The notes beneath the pieces are model-generated. The model was not told the origin of the DNA. It searched no databases and saw only the letters and a program-made list of their open reading frames with translations. Below, piece by piece: positions 1 to 8,632 of a DNA stretch of 64,000 nt (its first letter is position 1; every line of letters begins with the position of its first letter). This stretch comes from Malikia spinosa (GTDB lineage: Bacteria; Pseudomonadota; Gammaproteobacteria; Burkholderiales; Burkholderiaceae_C): assembly GCF_002980625.1 (NCBI RefSeq), contig NZ_PVLR01000008.1:1-64000 (forward strand), in the 5' to 3' direction. The translations under genes and the position numbers were made by a program.

Positions 1-55
1 CTGATTGATGACACGCCCTAGCCGCTATCAGCCGTCGCTGGCTGGTGTCAACCCT

Positions 56-72
56 GATTCCCTGGGGGAATC
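56..72. other. short inverted repeat upstream of folE
   Basis: GATTCCC and GGGAATC are perfect 7-base arms around a TGG loop, about 30 bases before the folE start. No T-run follows, so it is not a standard terminator. It could be an operator or the remnant of an upstream structure. I see no gene in bases 1-103. Confidence 0.3.
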
Positions 73-103
73 GGGAATAGGGCGCTGGTGTTAGCATGGA
101 AAC

Positions 104-829
104 ATGCTGATGAAAGTGCAACAAGACATGACCGACGCCAACCACGATGAGGGGACGCCCGTCTCCGTCAAGATCCGCGAACGCCTGCAGGCAGCCAAGC
201 GGCGTTTCCACTCCAACGACAACATCGCCGACTTCATCCGTCCGGGCGAGCTCGAGGCCTTGTTCGAGGAAGTCACGGACAAGATGAAGGGCGTGCTCGA
301 CAGCATGGTGATCGACACCGAGAACGATCACAACACGGGCGACACGGCGCGCCGCGTGGCCAAGATGTACCTGAAGGAAGTCTTTGCCGGGCGTTATGTG
401 CAGGCACCGACCATCACCGAATTCCCGAATGCCGAGCACCTCAACGAGCTGATGATCGTCGGCCCGATCACGGTGCGCAGCGCTTGCAGCCACCATCTGT
501 GCCCGGTGATCGGCAAGATCTGGATCGGCGTGATGCCCAACGAGCACACCAACGTGATCGGCCTGTCCAAGTATGCGCGTCTGGCCGAGTGGATCATGGG
601 CCGGCCCCAGATCCAGGAGGAAGCCGTAGTCCAGTTGGCCGACCTGATCCAGGAAAAGACCCAGCCCGATGGCCTGGCGATCGTGATGGAAGCCAGCCAC
701 TACTGCATGGGCTGGCGCGGCGTCAAGGACATGGACAGCAAGATGATCAACTCCGTCATGCGTGGCGTGTTCCTGAAGGACAGCGATCTGCGCCGCGAAT
801 TCCTGTCACTGATTCCCCGTAGGAGCTGA
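104..829 (+). CDS. folE: GTP cyclohydrolase I
   Basis: Converts GTP to 7,8-dihydroneopterin triphosphate, the first step of folate and tetrahydropterin synthesis, in the cytoplasm. The 241-residue product has the family zinc ligands: C128 and H131 in the CSHHLCP segment and C201 in SHYCMG. The length is slightly above the 220-residue norm because of a variable N-terminus. ATG codons at 104, 110 and 128 are all in frame and none has a strong ribosome binding site, so the exact start is uncertain by a few residues. A BLUF photoreceptor gene begins two bases after its stop, so the two are probably cotranscribed. Confidence 0.95.
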   Translation: MLMKVQQDMTDANHDEGTPVSVKIRERLQAAKRRFHSNDNIADFIRPGELEALFEEVTDKMKGVLDSMVIDTENDHNTGDTARRVAKMYLKEVFAGRYVQAPTITEFPNAEHLNELMIVGPITVRSACSHHLCPVIGKIWIGVMPNEHTNVIGLSKYARLAEWIMGRPQIQEEAVVQLADLIQEKTQPDGLAIVMEASHYCMGWRGVKDMDSKMINSVMRGVFLKDSDLRREFLSLIPRRS

Positions 830-831
830 AG

Positions 832-1257
832 ATGCTGGTACGTCTGTTGTATGTGAGCCGTGCGGTGCAGCCCGAGAGCGCCGAGGCCGTCCATGCCATC
901 CTGGCCTCGGCCAGGCAGCACAATCTGAACAATGGCATCACCGGCATCCTGTGCTATGGCGGTGGTGTCTTCCTGCAGGCGATCGAGGGCGGTCGCTCGG
1001 CGGTCAACCACCTCTACAACCACATCATCGAGGACCCGCGCCACCAGAACGTCGAGCTGCTGCACTACGAGGAAATCAGCGAGCGGCGCTTTGGCGGCTG
1101 GACCATGGGCCAGGTCAACCTGAGCAAGCTCAATACCTCGATCGTGCTGAAGTATTCCGAGCGTCCCGAGTTCGACCCCTATTCGGTCTCGGGCAAGGTG
1201 TCGCTGGCGCTGCTCGAGGAGCTGATGGCGACCGCTTCCATCATCGGCCGCGCCTGA
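832..1257 (+). CDS. BLUF-domain blue-light sensor protein
   Basis: A 141-residue single-domain BLUF (sensors of blue light using FAD) protein. Key residues have the same spacing as in AppA: Y7 (AppA Y21), N31 (N45), Q49 (Q63) in FLQAIEG, W90 (W104) and M92 (M106) in GGWTMG. All photocycle residues are therefore present, and a light-sensing function is likely. No output domain is fused, so signalling must go through a partner protein. The start is ATG at 832, preceded by AGGAG and two bases after the folE stop. The partner is unknown. The tight coupling to folE is the only contextual clue. Confidence 0.93.
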   Translation: MLVRLLYVSRAVQPESAEAVHAILASARQHNLNNGITGILCYGGGVFLQAIEGGRSAVNHLYNHIIEDPRHQNVELLHYEEISERRFGGWTMGQVNLSKLNTSIVLKYSERPEFDPYSVSGKVSLALLEELMATASIIGRA

Positions 1258-1264
1258 TCTGCCC

Positions 1265-2107
1265 TTGAACACTGCAGGGCCCGAACTCTGGGGCTGCGAT
1301 TTCAGCAGCGCGCCGAGCCAGCGCAAGCCGGTGCTGCTGGCTTGCGGCCGACTGCGCGCCGGTCGGGTGCTGCTCGAGCGGCTGGAGAGCTTCGAGACGT
1401 TGGCCGGCTTCGGTGACCGCCTGGCCGAGCCGGGGCACTGGGTTGGCGGCTTCGACCTGCCTTTCGGCCTGCCGCGCGAGCTGGTCGAGACATTGGGCTG
1501 GCCGACCGACTGGTTGGCTTGCATGCGCCACTATGCCGCCCTGAGCCGGCCCGAGATCCGCGAGCGCTTCGCGGCCTTCTGTGCCGCCCGTCCCGTCGGG
1601 GGCAAGTTTGCTCACCGCGCGACCGACCGGCCCGCCGGTTCGAGCCCGAGCATGAAATGGGTCAATCCGCCGGTGGCCTACATGCTGCATGCCGGTATTC
1701 CGCTGCTGCTCGAGGCTGGCGTGTCGCTGCCGGGGCTGTGCGCGGGCGATGCCGGTCGGGTCGCGCTCGAGGCCTATCCGGGCCTGTTGGCGCGCTCGGT
1801 GCTGGGCTCGCGCAGCTACAAGAGCGACGACAAGGCCAAGCAGACCCCGGAGCGCCTGATCGCGCGCAAGGACCTGCTGCACACGCTTGAAATGGGGTCG
1901 GCGCCGCTGCTGCAGGGCAGTGGACTGCGGCTCAAGCTCAGCCATGCCCAGCATGATGAACTGGTGGCGGACGCCAGCGGCGACCGGCTCGATGCAGTGC
2001 TGTGTCTGTTGCAGGCGGCCTGGGCGCTGACGCAGCACCAGGGCGGCCATGCGTGCTATGGCTTGCCGGATTTCGATCCGCTCGAAGGCTGGATCGTCAC
2101 GGCCTGA
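1265..2107 (+). CDS. DUF429 domain-containing protein
   Basis: A 280-residue soluble protein resembling the DUF429 family (predicted RNase H-like fold, biochemical role unknown). It starts WGCDFSSAPSQRKP, where the acidic residue after the first strand is typical, and has the later VGGFDLPFGLPRELV segment. The start appears to be a TTG at 1265, seven bases after the BLUF stop. No better ATG lies near the conserved N-terminus, so it probably belongs to the folE-BLUF transcript. It is convergent with the thiF-like gene, with only 30 bases between stops and no clear terminator. I cannot assign a reaction. Confidence 0.75.
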   Translation: MNTAGPELWGCDFSSAPSQRKPVLLACGRLRAGRVLLERLESFETLAGFGDRLAEPGHWVGGFDLPFGLPRELVETLGWPTDWLACMRHYAALSRPEIRERFAAFCAARPVGGKFAHRATDRPAGSSPSMKWVNPPVAYMLHAGIPLLLEAGVSLPGLCAGDAGRVALEAYPGLLARSVLGSRSYKSDDKAKQTPERLIARKDLLHTLEMGSAPLLQGSGLRLKLSHAQHDELVADASGDRLDAVLCLLQAAWALTQHQGGHACYGLPDFDPLEGWIVTA

Positions 2108-2137
2108 AGCCTGGCCGGACTTGTCGTCAGGTGCGCC

Positions 2138-2917
2138 TCAGTGCGTGCCGCCGCAGACCGCGCAGTCCGGGTTGCGCCCGAGCCGGATCTGGTGGAAGGC
2201 CATCTCGCGCGCTTCCAGCATCATGAGCTGGCCAACCAGCTTCGAGCCCATGCCCGACAGGAGCTTGAGCGCTTCGGCTGCCTGCAGCGTGCCGATGATG
2301 CCGACCAGCGGCGCGAACACGCCCAGGGTCGCGCAGCGGGTTTCCTCCAGGCCGTCGGTCTCGGGGAAGACGCAGGCATAGCAGGGACTGGCCGCATCGC
2401 GTGGGTCGTAGACCGAGAGCTGGCCGTCGAAGCGGATGCCGGCGCCCGAGACCAGCGGCACCCGGTGCCGCACGCTGGCGCGGTTGATCAGGTGCCGGGT
2501 CGCGAAGTTGTCGGTGCAGTCGAGCACGACCTGCGCCGTCGGCAGCAGTTCGTCGAGCAGTGCCGCGTCGGCGCGCTGCACCCGGGTGTCGATGCGCAGC
2601 TCGGGGTTGATCGCCAGCATCGCGGCCTTGGCCGACAGCGCTTTCGCTTGCCCGACGCGCTCGAGGTTGTGCGCGATCTGGCGCTGCAGGTTGGTGGCAT
2701 CTACCAAGTCATGGTCGACCAAGGTGATATGGCCGACACCGGCGCTGGCGAGGTAGAGCGCGACCGGCGAGCCGAGTCCGCCCGCGCCCACCACCACCGC
2801 ATGGGAAGCCAGCAGCTGTTCCTGGCCCTCGATGCCGAGCTCCTCGAGCAGGATATGGCGCGAGTAGCGCAGCAGTTGCTCGTCGTTCATGCCGGGATGC
2901 GCGGGGACGCTGCTCAT
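2138..2917 (-). CDS. HesA/MoeB/ThiF family adenylyltransferase
   Basis: An E1-like enzyme that adenylates the C-terminal Gly-Gly of a sulfur carrier (ThiS or MoaD type) for thiamine or molybdopterin synthesis. The 259-residue protein shows the nucleotide loop VVVGAGGLGSP near residues 41-51, zinc-binding pairs CYAC and CAVC, and the conserved ETRCATLGVFAP segment with the likely transfer cysteine. Sequence alone does not separate MoeB from ThiF. The molybdoenzyme cluster elsewhere in the window makes MoeB attractive but does not prove it. Its ATG overlaps the stop of the upstream ctpA by four bases (ATGA), so translation is coupled. Confidence 0.88.
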   Translation of the reverse strand: MSSVPAHPGMNDEQLLRYSRHILLEELGIEGQEQLLASHAVVVGAGGLGSPVALYLASAGVGHITLVDHDLVDATNLQRQIAHNLERVGQAKALSAKAAMLAINPELRIDTRVQRADAALLDELLPTAQVVLDCTDNFATRHLINRASVRHRVPLVSGAGIRFDGQLSVYDPRDAASPCYACVFPETDGLEETRCATLGVFAPLVGIIGTLQAAEALKLLSGMGSKLVGQLMMLEAREMAFHQIRLGRNPDCAVCGGTH

Positions 2918-4389
2918 TCCTCGGGCTTGACCTCTTTGCGCTCGCTCAGCGTCTTGCTGACCTGCACCGGCTGGCCCTTGAGCTGCTTGATGGCCTGCTG
3001 CAGCTGGAAGTCCTTCTCCGAGCCGAATTCGGGCAGCAGACGGCCGCCCGGGTTCTTTTTGGTTTCTTCCTCCAGGCGCAGGCGCGCGGCTTCGCGTTCC
3101 TGTTCGCGCAGTTTCTCGGCCGCCTTGTCGGCGTCGCTCAGCGGCTTGGCCTCATCCTGGCCGTTGCCCAGGTGTTTCTCGAGGTCGGCCTCGCGCGTGC
3201 GCAGGGCGGCAAACAGGTTGCCGTCCTCGGTCTCGTCGACCCAGACATCGGGCACGATGCCCTTGGCCTGGATCGAGCGGCCGCTGGGCGTGTAGTAGCG
3301 CGCGGTCGTGATCTTGAGCCCGGTGTCGGGGCCGAGCGGACGCACCGTCTGCACCGAGCCCTTGCCGAAGGTCTGGCTGCCCAGGATGGTGGCGCGCTTG
3401 TAGTCCTGCAGTGCGCCGGCGACGATCTCGCTGGCCGAGGCCGAGCCTTCGTTGACCAGCACCACGATCGGCAGCTTCTTGAACGCGCCCTTGCTGACCT
3501 CGTTGAGGCGGCGGATCGGATCGCTGCCGCTGCGGCGCAGATAGTATTCAGGCGCGGCCTTGTAGATCGACTTGCTTTCCTCGAGCTGGCCGTTGGTCGT
3601 GACCACGGTGGCATTCTCGGGCAGGAAGGCAGCCGAGATCGCGACCGCTGCATCGAGCAGTCCGCCCGGATCGTTGCGCAGGTCCAGCACCAGGCCCTTG
3701 AGGCCGGGGTTTTCCTTGTAGATGTCCTCGAGCTTGCGCGTGAAGTCCTCGACCGTGCGCTCCTGGAACTGCGAGACGCGGATCCAGGCATAGCCCGGCT
3801 CGACCAGCTTGGCCTTGACGCTCTGGGTCTTGATTTCCTGGCGCGTGATCGTGACCGGGAAGCTGCGGTTCTCGTCCTTGCGGAAGATGGTCAGCTGCAC
3901 CTTGGTGTTGGGCTCGCCACGCATGCGCTTGACCGCATCGTTGATGGTGAGGCCCTTGACCGGGGTGTCGTCGATCTTGGTGATTAGGTCATTGGTCTTG
4001 AGTCCGGCGCGATGGGCCGGCGAGTCCTCGATCGGCGAGACGACCTTGACCAGGCCGTCCTCCATCGTGATCTCGATGCCGACGCCGACGAAGCGGCCCG
4101 AAGTGCCTTCGCGGAATTCCTTGAAGGACTTCTTGTCGAAGTATTGCGAGTGCGGGTCCAGGCTGGCGACCATGCCCGAAATCGCATCGGTGATGAGCTT
4201 CTTTTCGTCGATCGGCTCGACATAGTCGCTCTTGACCATGCCGAACACGGCGGCGAACTGCTGCAGTTCCTCCAGCGGCAGCGGTGCGAGCGAACCGCGC
4301 GCGACCGCCTGCAGCTGCACCGTGGTCAAGGCGCCTGCCAGCGCACCCACGGCAACCCAGCCCGCGATCTTGAGTTTCTGACCCATCAA
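2914..4389 (-). CDS. ctpA: S41 family C-terminal processing protease (CtpA type)
   Basis: A 491-residue envelope serine protease that cleaves proteins at their C-termini. An uncleaved or signal-type hydrophobic segment spans about residues 8-28. A PDZ domain follows around 95-180, and the S41 catalytic core is about 195-390. The catalytic dyad is S318 in the EGSASASEI motif and K343 in TFGKGS. The C-terminal 90 residues are charged and lysine/glutamate-rich. It lies between gpmA and the thiF/moeB-like gene, an order common in Betaproteobacteria, and its stop overlaps the next start. The start is ATG at 4389. Confidence 0.93.
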   Translation of the reverse strand: MMGQKLKIAGWVAVGALAGALTTVQLQAVARGSLAPLPLEELQQFAAVFGMVKSDYVEPIDEKKLITDAISGMVASLDPHSQYFDKKSFKEFREGTSGRFVGVGIEITMEDGLVKVVSPIEDSPAHRAGLKTNDLITKIDDTPVKGLTINDAVKRMRGEPNTKVQLTIFRKDENRSFPVTITRQEIKTQSVKAKLVEPGYAWIRVSQFQERTVEDFTRKLEDIYKENPGLKGLVLDLRNDPGGLLDAAVAISAAFLPENATVVTTNGQLEESKSIYKAAPEYYLRRSGSDPIRRLNEVSKGAFKKLPIVVLVNEGSASASEIVAGALQDYKRATILGSQTFGKGSVQTVRPLGPDTGLKITTARYYTPSGRSIQAKGIVPDVWVDETEDGNLFAALRTREADLEKHLGNGQDEAKPLSDADKAAEKLREQEREAARLRLEEETKKNPGGRLLPEFGSEKDFQLQQAIKQLKGQPVQVSKTLSERKEVKPEE

Positions 4390-4483
4390 ACCATCCTTCT
4401 GTCGGCTCCGAATGCGCCGTCTGTTGACTATAAACCCGGCACGAACCGGGCGGCGCTCAGCGCAGGCAAGACCCGCTTGGCGG

Positions 4484-5227
4484 TCAGGCCTTGCCTTGGC
4501 TGGCTACGGCAGCCGCTGCTGCGGCTGCTGCCTCGGCGTCGCCCAGGTAGTAGCGGCGCAGCGGCTTCATGTTGTCGTCGAACTCGTACACCAGCGGGAT
4601 GCCGTTGGGGATGTTGAGGTTGACGATGTCGGCGTCCGAGATGCCGTCCAGATGCTTGATCAGGGCGCGGATCGAGTTGCCGTGGGCGGCGATCAGCACG
4701 CGCTGGCCCGACTTCACGCTCGGGGCAATGGTCTGTTCCCAGTAGGGCACGACGCGCGCGACGGTGTCCTTGAGGCATTCGGTCAGCGGAATCTGCTCGG
4801 GCGCCAGGTCGGCGTAGCGGCGGTCACCGCGCTGGCCGCGCGGGTCGTCGGCTTCGAGTGCCGGCGGCGGGGTGTCGTAGCTGCGGCGCCAGATCAGCAC
4901 CTGCTCGTCGCCGTATTCCTTGGCCATGTCGATCTTGTTCAGGCCCTGCAGGCCGCCGTAATGGCGCTCGTTGAGGCGGTAGTTCTTGACCACCGGCAGC
5001 CAGGTGCGGTCCATCTCGTCGAGGGTGTACCACAGGGTGTGGATGGCGCGCTTGAGCACCGAGGTGTAGCAGAGGTCGAAGTCCCAGCCTTCGGCCTTGA
5101 GCAGCTTGCCGGCCGACATGGCCTGGGACACGCCGGTCGGGGTCAGATCGACGTCGGTCCAGCCGGTGAAGCGGTTTTCCAGGTTCCAGGTGGATTCGCC
5201 GTGGCGGATCAGGACGAGTTTGTACAT
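4484..5227 (-). CDS. gpmA: 2,3-bisphosphoglycerate-dependent phosphoglycerate mutase
   Basis: Interconverts 3- and 2-phosphoglycerate in glycolysis and gluconeogenesis. The 247-residue protein has the family phosphohistidine motif LIRHGES (H9), the TGWTDVDLT segment, the [10 protein letters not shown] motif with the acid/base glutamate, and [10 protein letters not shown] with the second active-site histidine. An alanine run (AAAAAAAA) sits near the C-terminus and is probably disordered. It is the first gene of a minus-strand group with ctpA (94-base gap) and is divergent from the rhodanese gene, so the 66 bases between them must hold both promoters. Confidence 0.96.
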   Translation of the reverse strand: MYKLVLIRHGESTWNLENRFTGWTDVDLTPTGVSQAMSAGKLLKAEGWDFDLCYTSVLKRAIHTLWYTLDEMDRTWLPVVKNYRLNERHYGGLQGLNKIDMAKEYGDEQVLIWRRSYDTPPPALEADDPRGQRGDRRYADLAPEQIPLTECLKDTVARVVPYWEQTIAPSVKSGQRVLIAAHGNSIRALIKHLDGISDADIVNLNIPNGIPLVYEFDDNMKPLRRYYLGDAEAAAAAAAAVASQGKA

Positions 5228-5293
5228 GGGAATATCCAGAGCAGGGACAAAGCCGTCATTTTAGAATACAGGCCTTCAAGCGAAAGGCTGATT

Positions 5294-5704
5294 GTGACGT
5301 TTTTGATAGCTAACTGGTTTTTGATTCTGGCCGCCCTGGTTTCGGGTGGCTTGCTGCTGTGGCCGCTGGCCACGGGTGGCGGCTTCTCGGGTGGCCTCAA
5401 GCCGACCGATGCGGTGCTGCTGATGAACCGCGAGAAGGCGGTGGTGGTCGATGTCTGCGCCAGCGACGAGTTCGCCGCCGGTCACGTGGTCGGTGCACGC
5501 AACATCCCGCTGGCTGATCTCGAGGCCAAGCTGCCGGCTGCGGTCAAGAACAAGGCCCTGCCCGTGATCCTGGTCTGCGCTTCGGGCATGCGCTCGGGCC
5601 GTGCGGTCGCGATCGCGAAAAAGCTCGGCTACGACAAGGCCCAGTCGCTCGAGGGCGGCATGAAGGCCTGGCGCGCCGCCAGCCTGCCGGTCGAGAAGGC
5701 CTGA
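5294..5704 (+). CDS. rhodanese-like domain protein, membrane anchored
   Basis: A 136-residue protein with one N-terminal membrane segment (FLIANWFLILAALVSGGLLL) followed by a single rhodanese domain. The active-site loop is CASGMRSGRA, with the sulfur-accepting cysteine first. Such proteins transfer sulfur or act as sensors; the substrate is unknown. The open frame runs much further upstream, but that part is antisense to gpmA. A GTG at 5294 just before the hydrophobic segment is the natural start. It heads a plus-strand group rhodanese-grxC-secB-gpsA that is conserved in Betaproteobacteria. Confidence 0.85.
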   Translation: MTFLIANWFLILAALVSGGLLLWPLATGGGFSGGLKPTDAVLLMNREKAVVVDVCASDEFAAGHVVGARNIPLADLEAKLPAAVKNKALPVILVCASGMRSGRAVAIAKKLGYDKAQSLEGGMKAWRAASLPVEKA

Positions 5705-5715
5705 AGGAGTTCAAC

Positions 5716-5973
5716 ATGGCTGAAGTAAAGATCTACAGCAGTGACTACTGCCCCTACTGCCAGCGCGCCAAGGCCTTGCTGCGCGAGCGCGGCGTGACCG
5801 CCTGGGAAGAGATCTGCGTCGACGGCAAGCCTGCCGAGCGCGCCGCGATGGCGCAACTGGTCGGGCGCACCAGCGTGCCGCAAATCTTCATCGGCGGCCA
5901 GCATGTCGGCGGCTGCGACGACCTGCATGCGCTCGACGCGCGCGGCGGCCTGCAGCCCCTGCTCGACGCCTGA
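5716..5973 (+). CDS. grxC: glutaredoxin 3
   Basis: An 85-residue dithiol glutaredoxin that reduces protein and small-molecule disulfides with glutathione. It has the CPYC redox motif (C12, C15), the cis-proline segment TSVPQIFI and the glutathione-binding GGCDD motif near residue 65. The size matches E. coli GrxC. The ATG is preceded by GAAGGAG and lies 11 bases after the rhodanese stop. A strong intrinsic terminator lies between it and secB. Confidence 0.95.
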   Translation: MAEVKIYSSDYCPYCQRAKALLRERGVTAWEEICVDGKPAERAAMAQLVGRTSVPQIFIGGQHVGGCDDLHALDARGGLQPLLDA

Positions 5974-6055
5974 GCGGCCTGGCCCAGGCCGGCCCTGTTG
6001 GCCAGCTGGCGCGCCTTTTGGTGCCATGCCTTGCTGACATAATGGCAGGCGATCG

Positions 6056-6092
6056 GCCCGCTGCGGCAATGCGCCGGCAGCGGGCTTTTTTT
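6056..6092 (+). terminator. intrinsic terminator between grxC and secB
   Basis: GCCCGCTGC (6056-6064) pairs perfectly with GCAGCGGGC (6077-6085) around a 12-base loop and is followed by seven T residues (6086-6092). This is a textbook Rho-independent terminator. It ends only 21 bases before the secB start, so it either ends the grxC transcript or works as an attenuator. A weak -10-like CATAAT at 6038-6043 lies upstream. Confidence 0.85.
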
Positions 6093-6113
6093 GACCCAAG
6101 AACGAAAGCAGCA

Positions 6114-6563
6114 ATGTCCGAGCAACAGGTTCCCGTGTTCCAGATCCAGCGCGTCTACATGAAGGAGGCTTCGCTGGAGCAGCCCAATTCGCCCGCCATC
6201 CTGCTGGTGCAGGAGCAGCCTTCGGTCGACATCCAGCTCGGCGTGGGTGCCGAGCAGGTGGCCGACGGCATCTACGAAGTCAGCGTGACCGCGACCGTGC
6301 AGACCAAGATCCAGGACAAGACCGTGTTCCTGGCCGAGGTCAAGCAGGCCGGCATCTTCGAGATCCGCAACCTGCCCGACGAGCAGATGGGCCCGATCAT
6401 GGGCATCGCCTGCCCGCAGATCGTCTACCCCTATCTGCGCGGCAACATCGCTGACGTGATCACGCGCGCCGGTTTCCCGCCGGTGCATCTGTCCGAGATC
6501 AACTTCCAGTCGATGTACGAGCAGCAGCAGGCGCAAGCCGAGCAAGAGGCCGCTGCAGCCTGA
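6114..6563 (+). CDS. secB: protein-export chaperone SecB
   Basis: A tetrameric cytosolic chaperone that keeps preproteins unfolded and hands them to SecA. The 149-residue protein carries the conserved [18 protein letters not shown] opening and the [21 protein letters not shown] segment. The acidic C-terminus contacts SecA zinc in the family. The frame is open upstream to 6018, but that part covers the terminator hairpin, so the start is the ATG at 6114 giving [10 protein letters not shown]. The next gene, gpsA, follows after 22 bases. Confidence 0.97.
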   Translation: MSEQQVPVFQIQRVYMKEASLEQPNSPAILLVQEQPSVDIQLGVGAEQVADGIYEVSVTATVQTKIQDKTVFLAEVKQAGIFEIRNLPDEQMGPIMGIACPQIVYPYLRGNIADVITRAGFPPVHLSEINFQSMYEQQQAQAEQEAAAA

Positions 6564-6585
6564 GCGCTGCGGCAAGGGAGATGAA

Positions 6586-7608
6586 TTGGCCTGCATGAAG
6601 ATCACCGTGCTGGGCGCTGGCGCCTGGGGCACGGCGCTGGCCATTGCGGCCGCCGCCAATGGCGACGGCAACGAGGTGCGCCTGTGGGCGCGCAACCCGG
6701 CCCAGGCGGCCGACATGAAGCAGCGGCGCGAGAACCTGCGTTACTTGCCGGAGTCGCCGTTTCCGCCACGGCTGCAGGTGCTCGAAGCCGGGCTCGACGA
6801 GTTGCCGGCCCTGCTGGCGGCTGACGACCTGGTGGTGATTGCCACGCCGATGGCGGCCTTGCGCGACATGCTGACCTTGCTGCGCGCGAGTCCGGCGCCG
6901 GTGGTCTGGCTCTGCAAGGGCTTCGAGCGCGCGGCCGCTGCCGGCATCGGCCTGCTCGGGCACGAGATCTGCGCCGAGGTCGCGCCCGGCTTGCAGGCCG
7001 GCGTGCTCAGCGGCCCGAGCTTTGCCAAGGAAGTGGCCGCCGGTCGTCCGACCGCGCTGGTCGCGGCCAGCGACAGCCCCGAACTGCGCGAGCGGCTGGT
7101 GCAGGCCTTCCATGGCAATTCGCTGCGCGTCTATGCCAATGACGACCTGGTCGGGGTCGAGGTCGGCGGTGCGGTCAAGAACGTGATGGCGATCGCGACC
7201 GGCCTGTGCGATGGGCTCGACCTCGGGCTCAATGCGCGCGCCGCGCTGATCACGCGCGGCCTGGCCGAGATCGCCCGGCTCGGTCTGGCGCTGGGCGCCA
7301 AGGCCGAGACCTTCATGGGTCTCAGCGGTTTGGGCGACCTGGTGCTGACCGCCACCGGCGACCTGAGTCGCAACCGTCAGGTCGGCCTGCTGCTGGCCAA
7401 GGGATTGACGCTGCAACAGGCGGTCGATTCGCTCGGTCATGTGGCCGAGGGGGTCTACAGCGCCCACACCGTGGCCCAGCGCGCGCGCGCGCTCGGTATC
7501 GAGCTGCCGATCACCGAGGCGGTGGTCGCTCTGCTCGACGGTCGCCTGCAGCCGGCCGAGGCGGTCGCGGCCCTGATGGGGCGCGATCCGGTGGCCGAAA
7601 TCCACTGA
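6586..7608 (+). CDS. gpsA: NAD(P)H-dependent glycerol-3-phosphate dehydrogenase
   Basis: Reduces dihydroxyacetone phosphate to sn-glycerol 3-phosphate for phospholipid synthesis. The N-terminal Rossmann loop is [12 protein letters not shown], and the substrate-binding region has [14 protein letters not shown] with the catalytic lysine. The start is ambiguous. TTG at 6586 has AGGGAG five bases upstream, whereas ATG at 6595 (MKITVLG, the usual family N-terminus) lacks a well-spaced site. The two differ by three residues. It is last in the secB group and ends before a strong terminator. Confidence 0.95.
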   Translation: MACMKITVLGAGAWGTALAIAAAANGDGNEVRLWARNPAQAADMKQRRENLRYLPESPFPPRLQVLEAGLDELPALLAADDLVVIATPMAALRDMLTLLRASPAPVVWLCKGFERAAAAGIGLLGHEICAEVAPGLQAGVLSGPSFAKEVAAGRPTALVAASDSPELRERLVQAFHGNSLRVYANDDLVGVEVGGAVKNVMAIATGLCDGLDLGLNARAALITRGLAEIARLGLALGAKAETFMGLSGLGDLVLTATGDLSRNRQVGLLLAKGLTLQQAVDSLGHVAEGVYSAHTVAQRARALGIELPITEAVVALLDGRLQPAEAVAALMGRDPVAEIH

Positions 7609-7654
7609 GGTGCCGCTGGCACGGCTTGTGCCGCGCCCCTCTGGCTGATACGAG

Positions 7655-7681
7655 AAAGGCCTGCCCCGGTGGCAGGCCTTT
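7655..7681. terminator. terminator between gpsA and panC
   Basis: AAAGGCCTGCC (7655-7665) and GGCAGGCCTTT (7671-7681) form a perfect 11-base-pair stem with a 5-base loop, followed by GTCTTTGTT. It lies between the convergent gpsA and panC and, with A and T tracts at both ends, could serve both directions. Confidence 0.85.
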
Positions 7682-7716
7682 GTCTTTGTTGCGCCCGGCG
7701 TGGGCGCACGCTGGCC

Positions 7717-8568
7717 TCAGAACTCGAGGTTGTCGATCAGGCGCGTGCTGCCCAGGCGCGCGGCGCCGAGCGCGACCAGCTCGCCGGGCTGGAACTCGTG
7801 GCCCTGCGGGACCTGCAGGTCGACGCGACGGCGCACCGTCAGGTAGTCGGGCTGCCAGCCGCGCGCGGCCAGCGCCTGCATCGCGTGCTGCTCGAGCGCG
7901 GCCAGGTTGTGCTCGCCGCCGAGCACGGCCGCGATCAGTGTTTTGAGCGCCAGCGAGAGCTGGATCGCCTCGCTGCGTTCGGCTTCGGACAGGTAGCCGT
8001 TGCGCGAGCTTAAAGCCAGGCCGCTGCCGGCGCGCTCAGTGTCGACGCCATGCACCGTCACCGGCAGCGCGAACTGCTGCACCAGCTGGCGGATCACCAT
8101 CAGCTGCTGATAGTCCTTCTTGCCGAACACCGCGTGGCGCGCGCCCTTGGCCTCGCTGAACACGCACTGGAACAGCTTCATGACCACGGTGCTGACGCCG
8201 GTGAAGAAGCCCGGGCGGAAATGGCCTTCGAGGATGTCGCCGAGCGCCGCTGGCGCGTGGACCTTGAAGGTCTGCGGCTGCGGATAGAGCTCCTTTTCCG
8301 ACGGCGCGAACACGATGTCGCAGCCTGCTGCTTCGAGCTTGGCGCAGTCGGCTGCCAGCGTGCGCGGGTAGCTGTCGAAGTCCTCGTGCGGCAGGAACTG
8401 GAGCCGGTTGACGAAGATGCTGGCGACGGTCACGTCGCCCAGCTGGCGGGCGTGGCCGATCAGCGCCAGGTGGCCGTCGTGCAGGTTGCCCATGGTCGGC
8501 ACGAAGGCGGGCGAATCGAAGCGGGCCAGCTGCTGGCGCAGCTCGGCGAGGGTGTGGATGACTTGCAT
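7717..8568 (-). CDS. panC: pantothenate synthetase
   Basis: Condenses pantoate and beta-alanine with ATP to make pantothenate. The 283-residue protein has the nucleotidyltransferase motif [13 protein letters not shown] near the N-terminus, the KKDYQQL motif and ALSSRNGYL. The open frame extends 40 codons upstream, but the family begins [11 protein letters not shown], which fixes the start at 8568. It lies 64 bases downstream of panB in the same direction. Together with panD at 12.6 kb, the window encodes all three pantothenate genes except the ketopantoate reductase. Confidence 0.96.
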   Translation of the reverse strand: MQVIHTLAELRQQLARFDSPAFVPTMGNLHDGHLALIGHARQLGDVTVASIFVNRLQFLPHEDFDSYPRTLAADCAKLEAAGCDIVFAPSEKELYPQPQTFKVHAPAALGDILEGHFRPGFFTGVSTVVMKLFQCVFSEAKGARHAVFGKKDYQQLMVIRQLVQQFALPVTVHGVDTERAGSGLALSSRNGYLSEAERSEAIQLSLALKTLIAAVLGGEHNLAALEQHAMQALAARGWQPDYLTVRRRVDLQVPQGHEFQPGELVALGAARLGSTRLIDNLEF

Positions 8569-8632
8569 GGAGTCTGCTGGCGGAGTCGGTCTATGAACGG
8601 CGAAACGGTGGCCTGGATACTGAGCGCTGTCT

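Noticed and set aside
4412-5293. Long N-terminal extension of the rhodanese frame
   Set aside because: This part is antisense to gpmA and not conserved in rhodaneses; the GTG at 5294 fits the membrane segment.
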